Shown in pieces: positions 1 through 7,938 of a stretch of 34,352 bases of DNA. The notes below the pieces were generated by a model that was not told where the DNA came from, ran no database searches, and saw only the letters and a program-made list of their open reading frames with translations. A program made the translations under genes and the position numbers. Numbering within the stretch: the stretch's first letter is position 1; every line of letters begins with the position of its first letter. The stretch is from assembly GCA_021790815.1 (NCBI GenBank), contig JAJYFT010000011.1, positions 1 to 34,352 on the forward strand, given 5' to 3'. The DNA is from Actinomycetes bacterium. Its GTDB lineage: Bacteria; Actinomycetota; Acidimicrobiia; Acidimicrobiales; JABEUL01.

Positions 1-485
1 AGACTGAGCGGTTAAGTCCCACCTTCTGTCGGACGTTCTTGCCAGAATTGTCGATAGTGCCCATGGCTGAGCGGACCATGTTCTGAACCTTTAAGTCCAA
101 AAGCAGATTGTGTCGTAATCTGTTCGATTCAGTCAAGGTCGAAAAGGGCTTATTGCTTGACAACTGACGAGCCTTCTTTAAGCCAAGTCTCCTGCCGGGT
201 GGCGGGCAAGAACTAGACTTTCGCATTTTCTTGGGTTACATACCTTCTGCTGTGCGACAGCTCGATAGAGGAAGATGTCATTTACAATGTCTTTGGTGCT
301 CTCGTTCCGAATGGTTCGATCAATGGGTAGATTAGAGGAGAGGGCGAGATTGCTGGTTTCGTTACGAATGTCGTTTGCGCTTTTGTCAACCGTCTTACAG
401 ATTGGTAGTAGCTTTTTTGGTGTGTTGGCGTAGATGATCCGAGTGCTAGTTGTCACTAAGAACCTGGACTTTGCATTTTGGGTAC
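1..485 (-). pseudogene. TnpB (IS607/IS605 OrfB) relic, internally deleted and frameshifted
   Basis: TnpB is the RNA-guided nuclease carried by IS200/IS605 and IS607 elements. Two fragments remain. Near 79-1 on the minus strand the translation runs MVRSAMGTIDNSGKNVRQK and then VGLNRSV, which matches the well-conserved TnpB segment after the RuvC glutamate motif (usually NPGxNVRQKAGLNRS). Just upstream, about 118-80, DTICF and DLKVQNM can be read, but in two different frames, so there is a one-base frameshift near 96-100. Farther upstream, about 480-180, a weaker N-terminal-like part is visible (IRNESTKDIVNDI, ESLVL). Only some 20 codons separate the two parts, where an intact TnpB has well over 100 residues including the first catalytic Asp. 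The C-terminal part is convincing. The N-terminal match is weaker and inferred from position. Confidence 0.65.
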
Positions 486-1068
486 TCGGTTGTAACTGTC
501 GCCTGTATTTCCTTAAGTCATAAAGCCAAAAACCATACGTATGGGCAGTAGCAAGCATGTCTTCGGTCATCTCCTGTTCTGGTGAATACGATGGCTGATT
601 AACTAACATGATCTCACACCCACCTTCTTCGGCTATGTTAGAGATGAGATCGAACCCAAACCTAACAAGTCTGTCTTTATGAGCAATTATGAGACGCTCA
701 CCTTCTCCGTGTTGTATACGATCTATTAGCGCCAGGAACTTCTTGCGCTTGAAGTTCATGCCTCCGCCGACTTTTTCAATCCACTCATCTACAGCGTTAC
801 AGGCGTTAAGGCAGTAAGTCTTTATAGCTTTGACTTACGATACTAGATCATCTATTTGTCCTGAACCACTCACTCGACAGTAAACAACTGTGACTCGGCT
901 TACTGGAGCACTGTCCCTCATGGTTCGTACATCAGACTTGTCGAAGTAACGCTGTCCACTATGAAGTCAGTTAGGCGTCATTTTACCTTTTTATTCCCAG
1001 CGACGTACCGTGCTTGGTCTACGTCCAATACGTTTTGCGAAGTCACCAATGCTGTAGGTGTTAGGCAT
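486..1068 (-). pseudogene. IS607-family serine recombinase (OrfA/TnpA), three in-frame stops
   Basis: From an ATG at 1068-1066 a single minus-strand frame gives an almost full-length IS607 OrfA of about 194 codons. It starts with a MerR-like helix-turn-helix (MPNTYSIGDFAKRIGRRPST, then VRRWE), continues with SGQRYFDKSDVR, and reaches the catalytic-serine motif VVYCRVSGSGQIDDL. The core follows (VDEWIEKVGGGMNFKRKKFL, LIIAHKDRLVRFGFDLI, VNQPSYSPEQEM). Stops interrupt the frame at 993-991 (TAA), 969-967 (TGA) and 837-835 (TAA). The last two sit where Arg (CGA) and Gln (CAA) are expected, so single C-to-T changes explain them. The reading frame was otherwise kept over more than 500 bases, which suggests fairly recent inactivation. 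The open stretch 759-178 is a remnant of this gene running on into TnpB debris and not a separate gene. Confidence 0.88.
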
Positions 1069-1073
1069 TACGG

Positions 1074-1538
1074 TTAAGTATAGAGTTGGTTAGGTAGAAA
1101 ACTGTCACCTGTTGTTTGCTCTCTATGCAACAAGAAAGTTCCAGTTGATCTACTGACAGGTCTTTCAGTGTCGTCTACGACAAAAGCCTGTGTGAATGCA
1201 ACCTGACGTGATATCCGTACTACTTCACCCCTGAGCTTGTATATCGAACCGCTCGTGGCCGGTCTAAGAAGTTCAGTTTTCATTTCAAGAGTTGCTTTTG
1301 TCCGGTCTTTCCCATCTAGGACTGTGTTTGCTGCAAAGTTCATTGCGGCATCAAGGAGCACCGAATGAACCCCTGCCTGGACAGTTCCGTGGGGATTACA
1401 CGCAAATTGCGTTGGTTTCCAAACTCCTTCTACCCACCCCTGATCTAACTCATCAACACCATATCTTTCGAAAACTCCGCCAATTGCTTCGATTATTTCC
1501 ATCCCGCCGTTTCCCAGCCATCTATCCATGTTCTTCAT
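1074..1538 (-). CDS. PaaI-type hotdog-fold acyl-CoA thioesterase
   Basis: The 154-residue length and the pattern ACNPHGTVQAGVHSVLLDAA (about residues 46-65) are those of single-domain hotdog thioesterases of the PaaI/YbgC-like group, which hydrolyse acyl-CoA or aromatic acyl-CoA thioesters in the cytoplasm. In this family the HG(T/G)-x-x-AG stretch and the following Asp form the active-site helix. The rest continues as hotdog strands (KTELLRPATSGSIYKLRGEV; AFTQAFVVDD). The ATG at 1538 has no clear Shine-Dalgarno; a second ATG three codons later is possible. The gene diverges from the thiolase at 1697 across a 158-base gap with promoters for both directions, so the two may share control and act in acyl-CoA turnover. 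The substrate cannot be told from sequence. The stop lies 5 bases from the start of the IS607 recombinase relic. Confidence 0.82.
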   Translation of the reverse strand: MKNMDRWLGNGGMEIIEAIGGVFERYGVDELDQGWVEGVWKPTQFACNPHGTVQAGVHSVLLDAAMNFAANTVLDGKDRTKATLEMKTELLRPATSGSIYKLRGEVVRISRQVAFTQAFVVDDTERPVSRSTGTFLLHREQTTGDSFLPNQLYT

Positions 1539-1566
1539 TCATTCAAATTTACTTCGTTTTCGATAG

Positions 1567-1594
1567 AGAATAAAGCTAAACTCTTTTTTCTCAA
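1567..1594 (-). promoter_or_regulatory. Putative sigma-70 promoter of the thioesterase gene
   Basis: On the minus strand TTGAGA (1594-1589) is followed after 16 bases by TATTCT (1572-1567). Transcription would start near 1560, about 20 bases before the ATG at 1538. It lies back to back with the thiolase promoter. Both boxes are fair rather than perfect matches. Confidence 0.45.
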
Positions 1595-1599
1595 TCGAA

Positions 1600-1628
1600 T
1601 TGACTTTTAAATCAGTGCGTGGGATAAT
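1600..1628 (+). promoter_or_regulatory. Putative sigma-70 promoter of the thiolase gene
   Basis: TTGACT (1600-1605), exactly 17 bases, then GATAAT (1623-1628): ten of twelve consensus bases at ideal spacing. Transcription would start near 1634-1636, inside the palindrome at 1631-1652, leaving a leader of about 60 bases that ends in AAGGAG before the ATG at 1697. Confidence 0.65.
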
Positions 1629-1630
1629 AC

Positions 1631-1652
1631 TAAGTGACCAGTTGGTCACTTA
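1631..1652. promoter_or_regulatory. Perfect 22-bp palindromic operator, TetR-like
   Basis: Arms TAAGTGACCA and TGGTCACTTA flank a GT centre, giving ten perfectly paired bases on each side. It covers the predicted +1 of the thiolase promoter, the usual place for a repressor operator. Length, symmetry and the TGACCA/TGGTCA half-sites suit TetR-family regulators of acyl-CoA metabolism, but no TetR gene lies in this window, so the binding protein is inferred. Confidence 0.65.
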
Positions 1653-1696
1653 TAAAAGTGCTGATAAAAGCCTATGTTATGATTTAAGGAGTATCC

Positions 1697-2875
1697 ATGA
1701 ACGATGCCGTAATAGTTGATGCCGTAAGAACGGCAGGAGGAAAAAGAAATGGGCAGTTGAAAAACTGGCACCCAGCTGATCTCTTAAGTGAAGTTTTACT
1801 TGCCCTAATTAAGAGAAATGATCTTGACCCTTCATTAGTTGAAGACGTTATTACTGGATGTGTCATGCAGGTAGGAGAACAGTCTCTAAATGTTGGTAGA
1901 AATGCAGCTCTAGCTGCGGGTTTTCCAGAAGACGTATGTGGAACTACAATAGACCGCCAGTGTGGATCTTCACAACAAGCAGCTCATTTTGGAGCACAGG
2001 GTGTTATGGCTGGGGCGTATGATGTCGTAATTGCCGCAGGAGTAGAGTCAATGACAAGAGTGCCGATGGGTGCTTCGATTTCTTCAGGAGTTGGATTTCC
2101 TTTTGGAACTAAAATGAGTACGCGGTATGCTTCAGTTGGAGGCCTGGTCCCACAGGGAATCTCAGCCGAGATGATTTCAGACAAGTGGGGTTTAAGCCGA
2201 GAAGACTTGGATGCCTTTGGTGCCATGAGCCAACAAAGAGCTCTGCTGGCGACTGAGGAACATCGATTCGATCGAGAACTTATTGCGGTCCCAATCAAAG
2301 ATGACAACGGCAATGACACGGATGAAATGGCAACGAGAGACGAGGGAATCAGGCCAGGAACCACTGCTGAAACACTTGCAAACCTGAAGCCTGCATTCAA
2401 ACCTGACGGGAAAGTAACTGCTGGCAACTCATCCCAAATAACCGATGGTGCAGCAGCAGTTCTAATTATGAGCGAGGCAAAAGCAAAGGCTTTAGGCTTG
2501 ACCCCAAGAGCACGTTTTCATTCCTTTGCTATTGCAGGCGTAGATCCAGTAACAATGTTAACCGGACCAATTCCAGCAACTACAAGAGTACTTGAAAGAG
2601 CAAAAATGAAAATGGATGATATTGATTTGGTTGAAATCAATGAGGCGTTTGCTTCAGTTGTTTTAGCATGGGAGAAGGAACACCACCCAGACATGTCAAA
2701 GGTTAACGTCAATGGAGGTGCTATCGCTCTGGGTCACCCATTAGGATGTTCGGGTGCCAAGTTAATGGCTACACTTCTCTGCGAGCTAGAGCGCACAAAA
2801 GGACGGTACGGACTTCAAACAATGTGTGAAGGCGGTGGAATGGCAAATGCCACCATCATTGAAAGACTTGGTTAA
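1697..2875 (+). CDS. Acetyl-CoA C-acyltransferase (thiolase family)
   Basis: A 392-residue thiolase that cleaves or forms 3-ketoacyl-CoA, probably as the last step of beta-oxidation or in acetoacetyl-CoA metabolism. The N-terminal nucleophile is Cys89 in TTIDRQCGSSQQAAHFGAQG. The NEAFA motif (about 316-320), GGAIALGHPLGCSGA with the catalytic His, and the C-terminal Cys in MCEGGGMANA are all present, so the enzyme should be active. The ATG at 1697 has AAGGAG six bases upstream. The QCGSSQQA wording resembles the acetyl-CoA acetyltransferase/FadA5-like thiolases of actinobacteria more than classical FadA, but the substrate is not determined. It is preceded by a strong promoter with an operator, and its last four bases overlap the convergent acyltransferase gene. 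Confidence 0.93.
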   Translation: MNDAVIVDAVRTAGGKRNGQLKNWHPADLLSEVLLALIKRNDLDPSLVEDVITGCVMQVGEQSLNVGRNAALAAGFPEDVCGTTIDRQCGSSQQAAHFGAQGVMAGAYDVVIAAGVESMTRVPMGASISSGVGFPFGTKMSTRYASVGGLVPQGISAEMISDKWGLSREDLDAFGAMSQQRALLATEEHRFDRELIAVPIKDDNGNDTDEMATRDEGIRPGTTAETLANLKPAFKPDGKVTAGNSSQITDGAAAVLIMSEAKAKALGLTPRARFHSFAIAGVDPVTMLTGPIPATTRVLERAKMKMDDIDLVEINEAFASVVLAWEKEHHPDMSKVNVNGGAIALGHPLGCSGAKLMATLLCELERTKGRYGLQTMCEGGGMANATIIERLG

Positions 2876-3519
2876 ATCGTAACCCAGCCTTTGTCCTTAA
2901 AATAACGCTTAACTATTCGGGCGGGAGCACCAACAACCACACAGTTGTCTGGTATCTCGCCCGAAACTACTGCCCCAGCACCTATTACAACATTTTTCCC
3001 AATCCATGCGCCTGGCAAGATAACACACTGCGTTCCAAGCCATGACCCAGAACCGATATGAACTCCTTTATCGGAAGGATTTTGTTTCCATATTGGGACA
3101 TCTGGATCCTTATATCCATGATTTTGATCCGTGATATAAACATAGGGTCCAGTGATCACGTCATTTTCAATTTCGATTCCAAAATGGCCGACAATATGAC
3201 TACCACGCCCAATCATGCACCTATCTCCAATGGAAACTATTATTTCCCTTAACAGGGTTTGTCCCGGCATCATTCCTGCAGAAAGAGAGACATAAGGACC
3301 TATCATCGTATTGCTTCCTATTTCAATAGCATGCTCATTAAAAATAGTTCCAGGAGGGAAAGAAACGAAACTTCCCTTTCCAAAGGAACCAAATTTTTTC
3401 CCTCTTTTATGATCAGCCGTCAGCATTCCCACCTCAGTTAGTTTTTGCCAACCGGTTTGGACAAATGGAGCCAACAACTGTCTTATAAACTGCTTTCGCC
3501 CGGATCTAGAAAATTTCAA
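2872..3519 (-). CDS. Left-handed beta-helix (hexapeptide repeat) acyltransferase
   Basis: 215 residues. From about residue 65 to 205 the protein shows imperfect hexapeptide repeats ([LIV]-G-x4), for example IEIGSNTMIGPYVSLSAG, VSIGDRCMIGRGSHIVG and AWIGKNVVIGAGAVVSGEIP, ending in the usual VVVGAPARIVKRY. The DQNHGY loop with its conserved His matches the active-site loop of WbbJ/NodL/maltose-acetyltransferase-like O-acetyltransferases. The basic N-terminal 60 residues are not recognisable. The start is a TTG, chosen because GAGG lies six bases upstream, overlapping the mprF-like stop codon. It follows that gene by only 3 bases, so they form an operon, and it may modify a cell-envelope glycan or lipid. 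The acceptor is unknown. It meets the thiolase gene tail to tail with a 4-base overlap. Confidence 0.85.
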   Translation of the reverse strand: MKFSRSGRKQFIRQLLAPFVQTGWQKLTEVGMLTADHKRGKKFGSFGKGSFVSFPPGTIFNEHAIEIGSNTMIGPYVSLSAGMMPGQTLLREIIVSIGDRCMIGRGSHIVGHFGIEIENDVITGPYVYITDQNHGYKDPDVPIWKQNPSDKGVHIGSGSWLGTQCVILPGAWIGKNVVIGAGAVVSGEIPDNCVVVGAPARIVKRYFKDKGWVTI

Positions 3520-3522
3520 GAT

Positions 3523-5316
3523 TCACCTCATAGGCTTTCTGATCTCATCTAAATCTTCTTTTGGCTTAGCAGTAAAAAATCGTCCCAATACTGGCAGTTC
3601 TGCAAAAGACTCAGCTCTCGCAATTGCAATTGCTGTAGGTAGGGCCATCTCAACAGCTTCAAAAGCCACATATCGAGGAAGCCATGTTGGGTAGTATTTA
3701 GCGTTGAACTTCCATAGAGATTCAATTTGCATGCTTCCAGACAGATGCGTCAGTATCCATTTCTTTAACTTTTGAGAAGTTCCATCTCCTTTCTCTCCAG
3801 CTAAGTAAGACCTAAAAGTAGCAAAGTTAAGATCCAGTGAATCATAACCTTCTTCTTTTAAATGAAAAATTGTGGCACATAAAACAAAATCTATTAAACC
3901 ATTTGGGTGAGATTTATCAGGATCTCTGCGCATTGAATCAAGTGAAAAGCCATTAATTCCACTAGCTGGAACAAAGTGGCAAAATGCAACGGTTTTTTGA
4001 TCTTTGTCCTTAGCAACTGCTAACAGTAGTCCTTTATCTCTTGGATCAAAAATTCTACCCAAAGTCATTGAAAACCCTCTTTCGGCTTCACCTCTTCTGG
4101 TCTTTGGGATTAAATTTTGACACTCAGACTTAAGTTGGCCATCGACTTCTAAAGGATCATAAAATTCAATTGTGTAACCGTATTTGGCGATCCGGTTGTA
4201 AGCCTGCCTCAGTCCTTTGAAATTTCCTCCTTGCAACGAAAATTTTTGTACTTCAACTACAGCTTCATCACCCATGTACACAGTATTAAGCCCAGCCGCT
4301 TTGTAGATATCGAGCCAGTCCTCACCGGCACCAATCACTCCAACCGTCCATCCTTGATTATCCGCAAAATCTACAAAGTGTTTAAAGCACTCTTCCCTTT
4401 CATCAGGTGGACCTATTGGGTCAGGCGAAATGAGGCAGACCCCTCCATAAATTGCATACGCTACTAAACTCTCTCGATATAGATAGGTTTTTTTGTCATC
4501 ACGCAAAGCAAAATAATCTAATGTGCCCTTTCCATACATTTTTACGATCTCAAAGGCTCTACCCATATTTTCGCTTCGGTGGATAAATCGTCTGTCAACT
4601 ACAGGCCTAAATGCAAGCGAAAGTGCCACCAAAACAAAACTTATACCAAGAGTTGTTAGAACAGGCGTGGCAATGTCATCAATGTGGTCAGGGAGCGAAA
4701 CTGTCGCAACAGCAAATAGCCTCTCAAACGATGCAAAAAATGCACTTGACCAGCTAAGAACATAGTGCTGGTGTTCTCTCTTGTCTGCTACGAATACTGC
4801 CGTCTTTATGCCTAGAGAACCAGCTAACACAGTTAGTACTCCACCAAGGATTAAGGTCAGCACCCCTGATCTAAGTGAAATTAAATCAATTCTTGCCTTA
4901 AAGTAGCTCCTCGTAGCAATCAAAAATATAAGAACCCCGATCGAAAGAAGCGCTACCGGCAAATCAAATCCTTTAGCAATGTGAGCAATTGTCGAAATAG
5001 CCAGCAGAAGTATTACTACATGAAGCGCCTGCCTTTGCCCACGTCTAACACCTCTTGCAAGAAATATGAGCAAAAGCCCACTCAGAGCGACTAACACACT
5101 TGCCGTAATTGTCACTCCACCAAATGGGAGTACATTCCTTATGTGGTGTAAGTTGCGCCTTAGAGGGGGCGTAAGTGACGAAAAAAGGTCGATCGCTCCG
5201 ATAAATCCTATCGTAAAAGAAGCTACCCGTCTTATCCTTTTTGTCCTCGTCAAATGCCTAATTCTGATGGCACTCGAATCAACTTCACTATTTTTTGAAC
5301 TGTTTATTTCTTCCAA
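3523..5316 (-). CDS. MprF/LysX-type membrane protein with DUF2156 (GNAT-like) domain
   Basis: 597 residues. The N-terminal part has about six hydrophobic segments (roughly residues 32-50, 68-88, 97-114, 118-138, 151-175, 218-236) after a basic start. The C-terminal part (about 245-560) is the DUF2156 / phosphatidylglycerol lysyltransferase C-terminal domain, with stretches such as EFYDPLEVDG, HPNGLIDFVLCATIFHLKEE and LDLNFATFRSYL. Family members move an aminoacyl group from tRNA to a membrane lipid. In mycobacterial LysX this module is fused to a lysyl-tRNA synthetase; here no synthetase part follows, and a separate lysS lies at 22051. The aminoacyl donor is therefore not certain. The TTG start at 5316 is provisional; AGGGA lies about ten bases upstream. 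It diverges from acs with 65 bases between. Confidence 0.78.
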   Translation of the reverse strand: MEEINSSKNSEVDSSAIRIRHLTRTKRIRRVASFTIGFIGAIDLFSSLTPPLRRNLHHIRNVLPFGGVTITASVLVALSGLLLIFLARGVRRGQRQALHVVILLLAISTIAHIAKGFDLPVALLSIGVLIFLIATRSYFKARIDLISLRSGVLTLILGGVLTVLAGSLGIKTAVFVADKREHQHYVLSWSSAFFASFERLFAVATVSLPDHIDDIATPVLTTLGISFVLVALSLAFRPVVDRRFIHRSENMGRAFEIVKMYGKGTLDYFALRDDKKTYLYRESLVAYAIYGGVCLISPDPIGPPDEREECFKHFVDFADNQGWTVGVIGAGEDWLDIYKAAGLNTVYMGDEAVVEVQKFSLQGGNFKGLRQAYNRIAKYGYTIEFYDPLEVDGQLKSECQNLIPKTRRGEAERGFSMTLGRIFDPRDKGLLLAVAKDKDQKTVAFCHFVPASGINGFSLDSMRRDPDKSHPNGLIDFVLCATIFHLKEEGYDSLDLNFATFRSYLAGEKGDGTSQKLKKWILTHLSGSMQIESLWKFNAKYYPTWLPRYVAFEAVEMALPTAIAIARAESFAELPVLGRFFTAKPKEDLDEIRKPMR

Positions 5317-5381
5317 AGTATAAATTCCCTAGTAGGCTTCAATTTTAAGAAAATACTATTTCAAAAAACAAAGGGGTCATA

Positions 5382-7379
5382 ATGAATGATAACTTTAACT
5401 TAGACAGCTCACAAACAACGCAAGAAAATAATTCACCTACGATAGAAAATTATCTACTTGAGGATCGTGTTTTTAAACCAGACACTTCATTTATCCATCA
5501 GGCAATCTACAACAGTTTGGATATTTATAAGGATGCTGATGAAAATACAGAGCTATTTTGGGAAAAAGAGGCCGAAAAACTTAGCTGGTCAAAAAAATGG
5601 GAAAAGGTTCTTGAATGGGAGCTTCCATTTGCCAAGTGGTTTGTTGGCGGAGAGTTAAACGTATCTTACAACTGCTTAGATAGACACGTTGAAAATGGAA
5701 AAGGCTCTAAGGTTGCTTATTTTTTTGAAGGTGAACCTGGCGATAAGAGAACAATAACTTATCAGGAACTCTTAGACGAAGTAAGTAAGTTTGCCCAAGT
5801 ATTAACTGATTTCGGGGTAAAAAAGGGGGATCGAGTCGCAATATATATGCCAATGATCCCAGAACTTCCTGTTAGCATGCTTGCTTGTGCCAGAATCGGT
5901 GCAACACACTCAGTCGTATTTGGAGGATTTTCTTCGGAGGCACTCAAAGATAGAATAAACGATGCTGAAGCAAAAGTTTTGATTACGGCCGATGGTGGTT
6001 ATCGAAGAGGTTCTTTAGTGCCGCTTAAGCAAAGCTCTGATGAGGCTCTTAGTGAAACACCATCTATTGAACATGTAATCGTTGTTAAAAGAACTGGTCA
6101 AGATGTAAATATGACTCCTGGGCGCGACGTTTGGTATGAAGAGGTAATGAAAAGCACACCTGGTTTTGCTGCACCCGTTCCTGTTGACTCTGAACACCTA
6201 CTATTTCTTCTTTACACGTCTGGCACAACTGCAAAACCAAAGGGAATTATGCACTCAACTGGTGGATATTTGGCACAGGTGGCATTTACCCACAAGGCAG
6301 TTTTTGACATTCATGAAGATAGTGATATCTACTGGTGTGCCGCTGACATTGGATGGGTTACTGGCCATAGTTACATCGTCTACGGACCCCTTGCCAACTG
6401 TGTAACATCGGTTCTCTACGAAGGAACACCAGACTTCCCGGATAAGGACAGATGGTGGAAACTTATTGAAGAATACAACGTTACAATTCTGTACACCGCA
6501 CCAACTGCAATAAGAACCTTCATGAAATGGGGAACTCAGTACCCAGGGTCCCACGATCTTTCTTCCCTCAGACTTCTCGGAAGTGTTGGTGAACCTATCA
6601 ACCCAGAGGCTTGGATGTGGTATAGAAAACATATTGGAAGCGATAGCTGCCCAATTGTAGACACATGGTGGCAGACAGAAACTGGTGCGATAATGATTTC
6701 TCCGCTACCTGGAATCACTGATTTAAAACCTGGATCAGCTACTTTCACTCTTCCAGGAATTCATGCCGAAGTAGTTGACGACGTTGGCAACAAAGTTGAA
6801 AGAGGCGGAGGTTACTTAACACTTACACAACCTTGGCCATCGATGTTAAGAGGAATCTACGGCGATCCAAAACGGTATGAAGAAACCTATTGGAGTCGAT
6901 TTAAAGGAAAATACTTTGCTGGAGATGGGGCCAAGATTGATGACGATGGTTATATGTGGCTATTGGGACGAGTAGATGACGTTATGAATGTCTCTGGGCA
7001 CCGCGTTTCTACAACTGAAGTTGAGTCGGCACTTGTTGATCATCCTTCTGTAGCAGAGGCAGCAGTTGTCGGAGCAAATGATGCAACGACGGGTCAGGCA
7101 ATCATGGCTTTTGTCACCTTAAAATCAGGAGAGGATCCCTCTCAAGACAAAGGTGAGGAATTGCGCAAACATGTTTCTACAAAGATTGGAGCAATTGCGC
7201 GGCCTAAAACCGTCATTTTCACTGACGATCTTCCAAAAACCAGAAGTGGGAAAATTATGCGTCGACTGCTGCGTGATGTCGCAGAAGGAAGAAATTTAGG
7301 TGACGTAACCACTCTTGCAGATCCAAAAGTTGTCGAGGAGATCAAAAATAGAGCGCAAGTTAGCCCGCAAGAGGACTGA
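5382..7379 (+). CDS. acs: Acetyl-CoA synthetase (AMP-forming)
   Basis: 665 residues, the normal length for Acs, which makes acetyl-CoA from acetate, ATP and CoA through acetyl-AMP. The P-loop-like motif [20 protein letters not shown] (about 273-292), [11 protein letters not shown], and the hinge region [20 protein letters not shown] followed by [11 protein letters not shown] are all present. The C-terminal [11 protein letters not shown] carries the acetylatable catalytic Lys at about residue 624. The ATG at 5382 has AAAGGGG seven bases upstream. It is monocistronic as far as can be seen, diverging from the mprF-like gene and converging on msrB. With the thiolase and thioesterase nearby it makes a small acetate/acyl-CoA module. 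No clear palindrome lies in its 65-base upstream gap. Confidence 0.97.
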   Translation: MNDNFNLDSSQTTQENNSPTIENYLLEDRVFKPDTSFIHQAIYNSLDIYKDADENTELFWEKEAEKLSWSKKWEKVLEWELPFAKWFVGGELNVSYNCLDRHVENGKGSKVAYFFEGEPGDKRTITYQELLDEVSKFAQVLTDFGVKKGDRVAIYMPMIPELPVSMLACARIGATHSVVFGGFSSEALKDRINDAEAKVLITADGGYRRGSLVPLKQSSDEALSETPSIEHVIVVKRTGQDVNMTPGRDVWYEEVMKSTPGFAAPVPVDSEHLLFLLYTSGTTAKPKGIMHSTGGYLAQVAFTHKAVFDIHEDSDIYWCAADIGWVTGHSYIVYGPLANCVTSVLYEGTPDFPDKDRWWKLIEEYNVTILYTAPTAIRTFMKWGTQYPGSHDLSSLRLLGSVGEPINPEAWMWYRKHIGSDSCPIVDTWWQTETGAIMISPLPGITDLKPGSATFTLPGIHAEVVDDVGNKVERGGGYLTLTQPWPSMLRGIYGDPKRYEETYWSRFKGKYFAGDGAKIDDDGYMWLLGRVDDVMNVSGHRVSTTEVESALVDHPSVAEAAVVGANDATTGQAIMAFVTLKSGEDPSQDKGEELRKHVSTKIGAIARPKTVIFTDDLPKTRSGKIMRRLLRDVAEGRNLGDVTTLADPKVVEEIKNRAQVSPQED

Positions 7380-7405
7380 TATATAGAGTAAGTACTCTTC
7401 GTTGA

Positions 7406-7864
7406 TTAACTTTGTCTCTCCTGCCCATCCGTGTTACTTGAAGGTGAACTGTCTCTTTTTTGGCTGTCCTCTAAATTTAGCGATGCCGAATTAATACAGT
7501 AGCGAGTACCGAGCGGTGAAGGTCCATCTTCAAATACATGTCCGAGATGTCCGTCACAATTAGAGCACTTGACTTCAACCCTTGCTATGCCAAGACTTAA
7601 ATCTTTCTCCGTTGAAACTGACGTTTCGTTGATTGGTTTGGTGAAGCTCGGCCATCCAGAACCAGAGTCATACTTGGTTTTCGAATCAAAAAGGGGCTGG
7701 CCACATCCTTTACAGATAAAAATGCCAGGTCCGTGATACTCATTGTACCGACCAGAAAAAGCAGGCTCCGTACCTTTTTCCCTTAAAACTTTGTAGTCCT
7801 CAGGTGAGAGCCTGCTTTTCCACTCTTCGTCATCCACACTTTTGCTGCTTAGCTCATCAGCCAC
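7406..7864 (-). CDS. msrB: Peptide methionine-(R)-S-oxide reductase MsrB
   Basis: A 152-residue MsrB, which reduces the R form of methionine sulfoxide in oxidised proteins. Visible are two zinc-binding CxxC pairs (CKGCG about 51-54 and CSNCDGHLGHVF about 100-111), the substrate-binding YDSGSGWPSF, and the catalytic Cys in TRYCINSASL (about residue 123). The frame can be opened four codons earlier at a TTG, but that TTG lies inside the ribosome binding site GGAGG, which is five bases before the GTG at 7864, so I take the GTG. The Ser/Asp-rich tail of about 25 residues is poorly conserved. It is followed, in the opposite orientation, by the end of acs (26-base gap). No SigR-type promoter was recognised upstream. 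Confidence 0.95.
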   Translation of the reverse strand: MADELSSKSVDDEEWKSRLSPEDYKVLREKGTEPAFSGRYNEYHGPGIFICKGCGQPLFDSKTKYDSGSGWPSFTKPINETSVSTEKDLSLGIARVEVKCSNCDGHLGHVFEDGPSPLGTRYCINSASLNLEDSQKRDSSPSSNTDGQERQS

Positions 7865-7938
7865 TTCTACCTCCAAAAATTGTCTATTGTTACATAGATT
7901 GTATGGAAATTTTCAAGCTAACGAGCACTTAATTTAAA

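Larger units (their letters stand above)
1..1068 (-). mobile_element. Decayed IS607-family insertion sequence (left end outside the window)
   Basis: Reading the minus strand, the stretch holds a serine recombinase relic followed by a TnpB relic, the gene order of IS607-family elements. Both genes are broken, so the element cannot move by itself. Its right limit lies within a few bases of the end of the thioesterase gene, whose stop codon is at 1074-1076. I could not find terminal sequences, and IS607 elements normally lack inverted repeats. Any omega-RNA encoded at the 3' end of tnpB would lie beyond the left edge of the window. Confidence 0.8.

Noticed and set aside
178-759. A 193-codon minus-strand open frame that could be called an intact gene
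   Set aside because: It is the C-terminal part of the IS607 recombinase relic running into TnpB debris; the true start lies upstream at 1068 behind three stops.
5317-5381. Promoters or a riboswitch in the acs upstream gap
   Set aside because: Only a lone TACTAT box is visible, with no matching -35 and too little space for a riboswitch.
7385-7398. Inverted repeat AGAGTA/TACTCT between acs and msrB as a terminator
   Set aside because: Only two bases separate the arms and no T run follows, so it cannot form a normal terminator hairpin.
7877-7938. SigR-type promoter before msrB
   Set aside because: msrB is a common SigR target, but no GGAAT-N18-GTT pattern is visible on the minus strand here.
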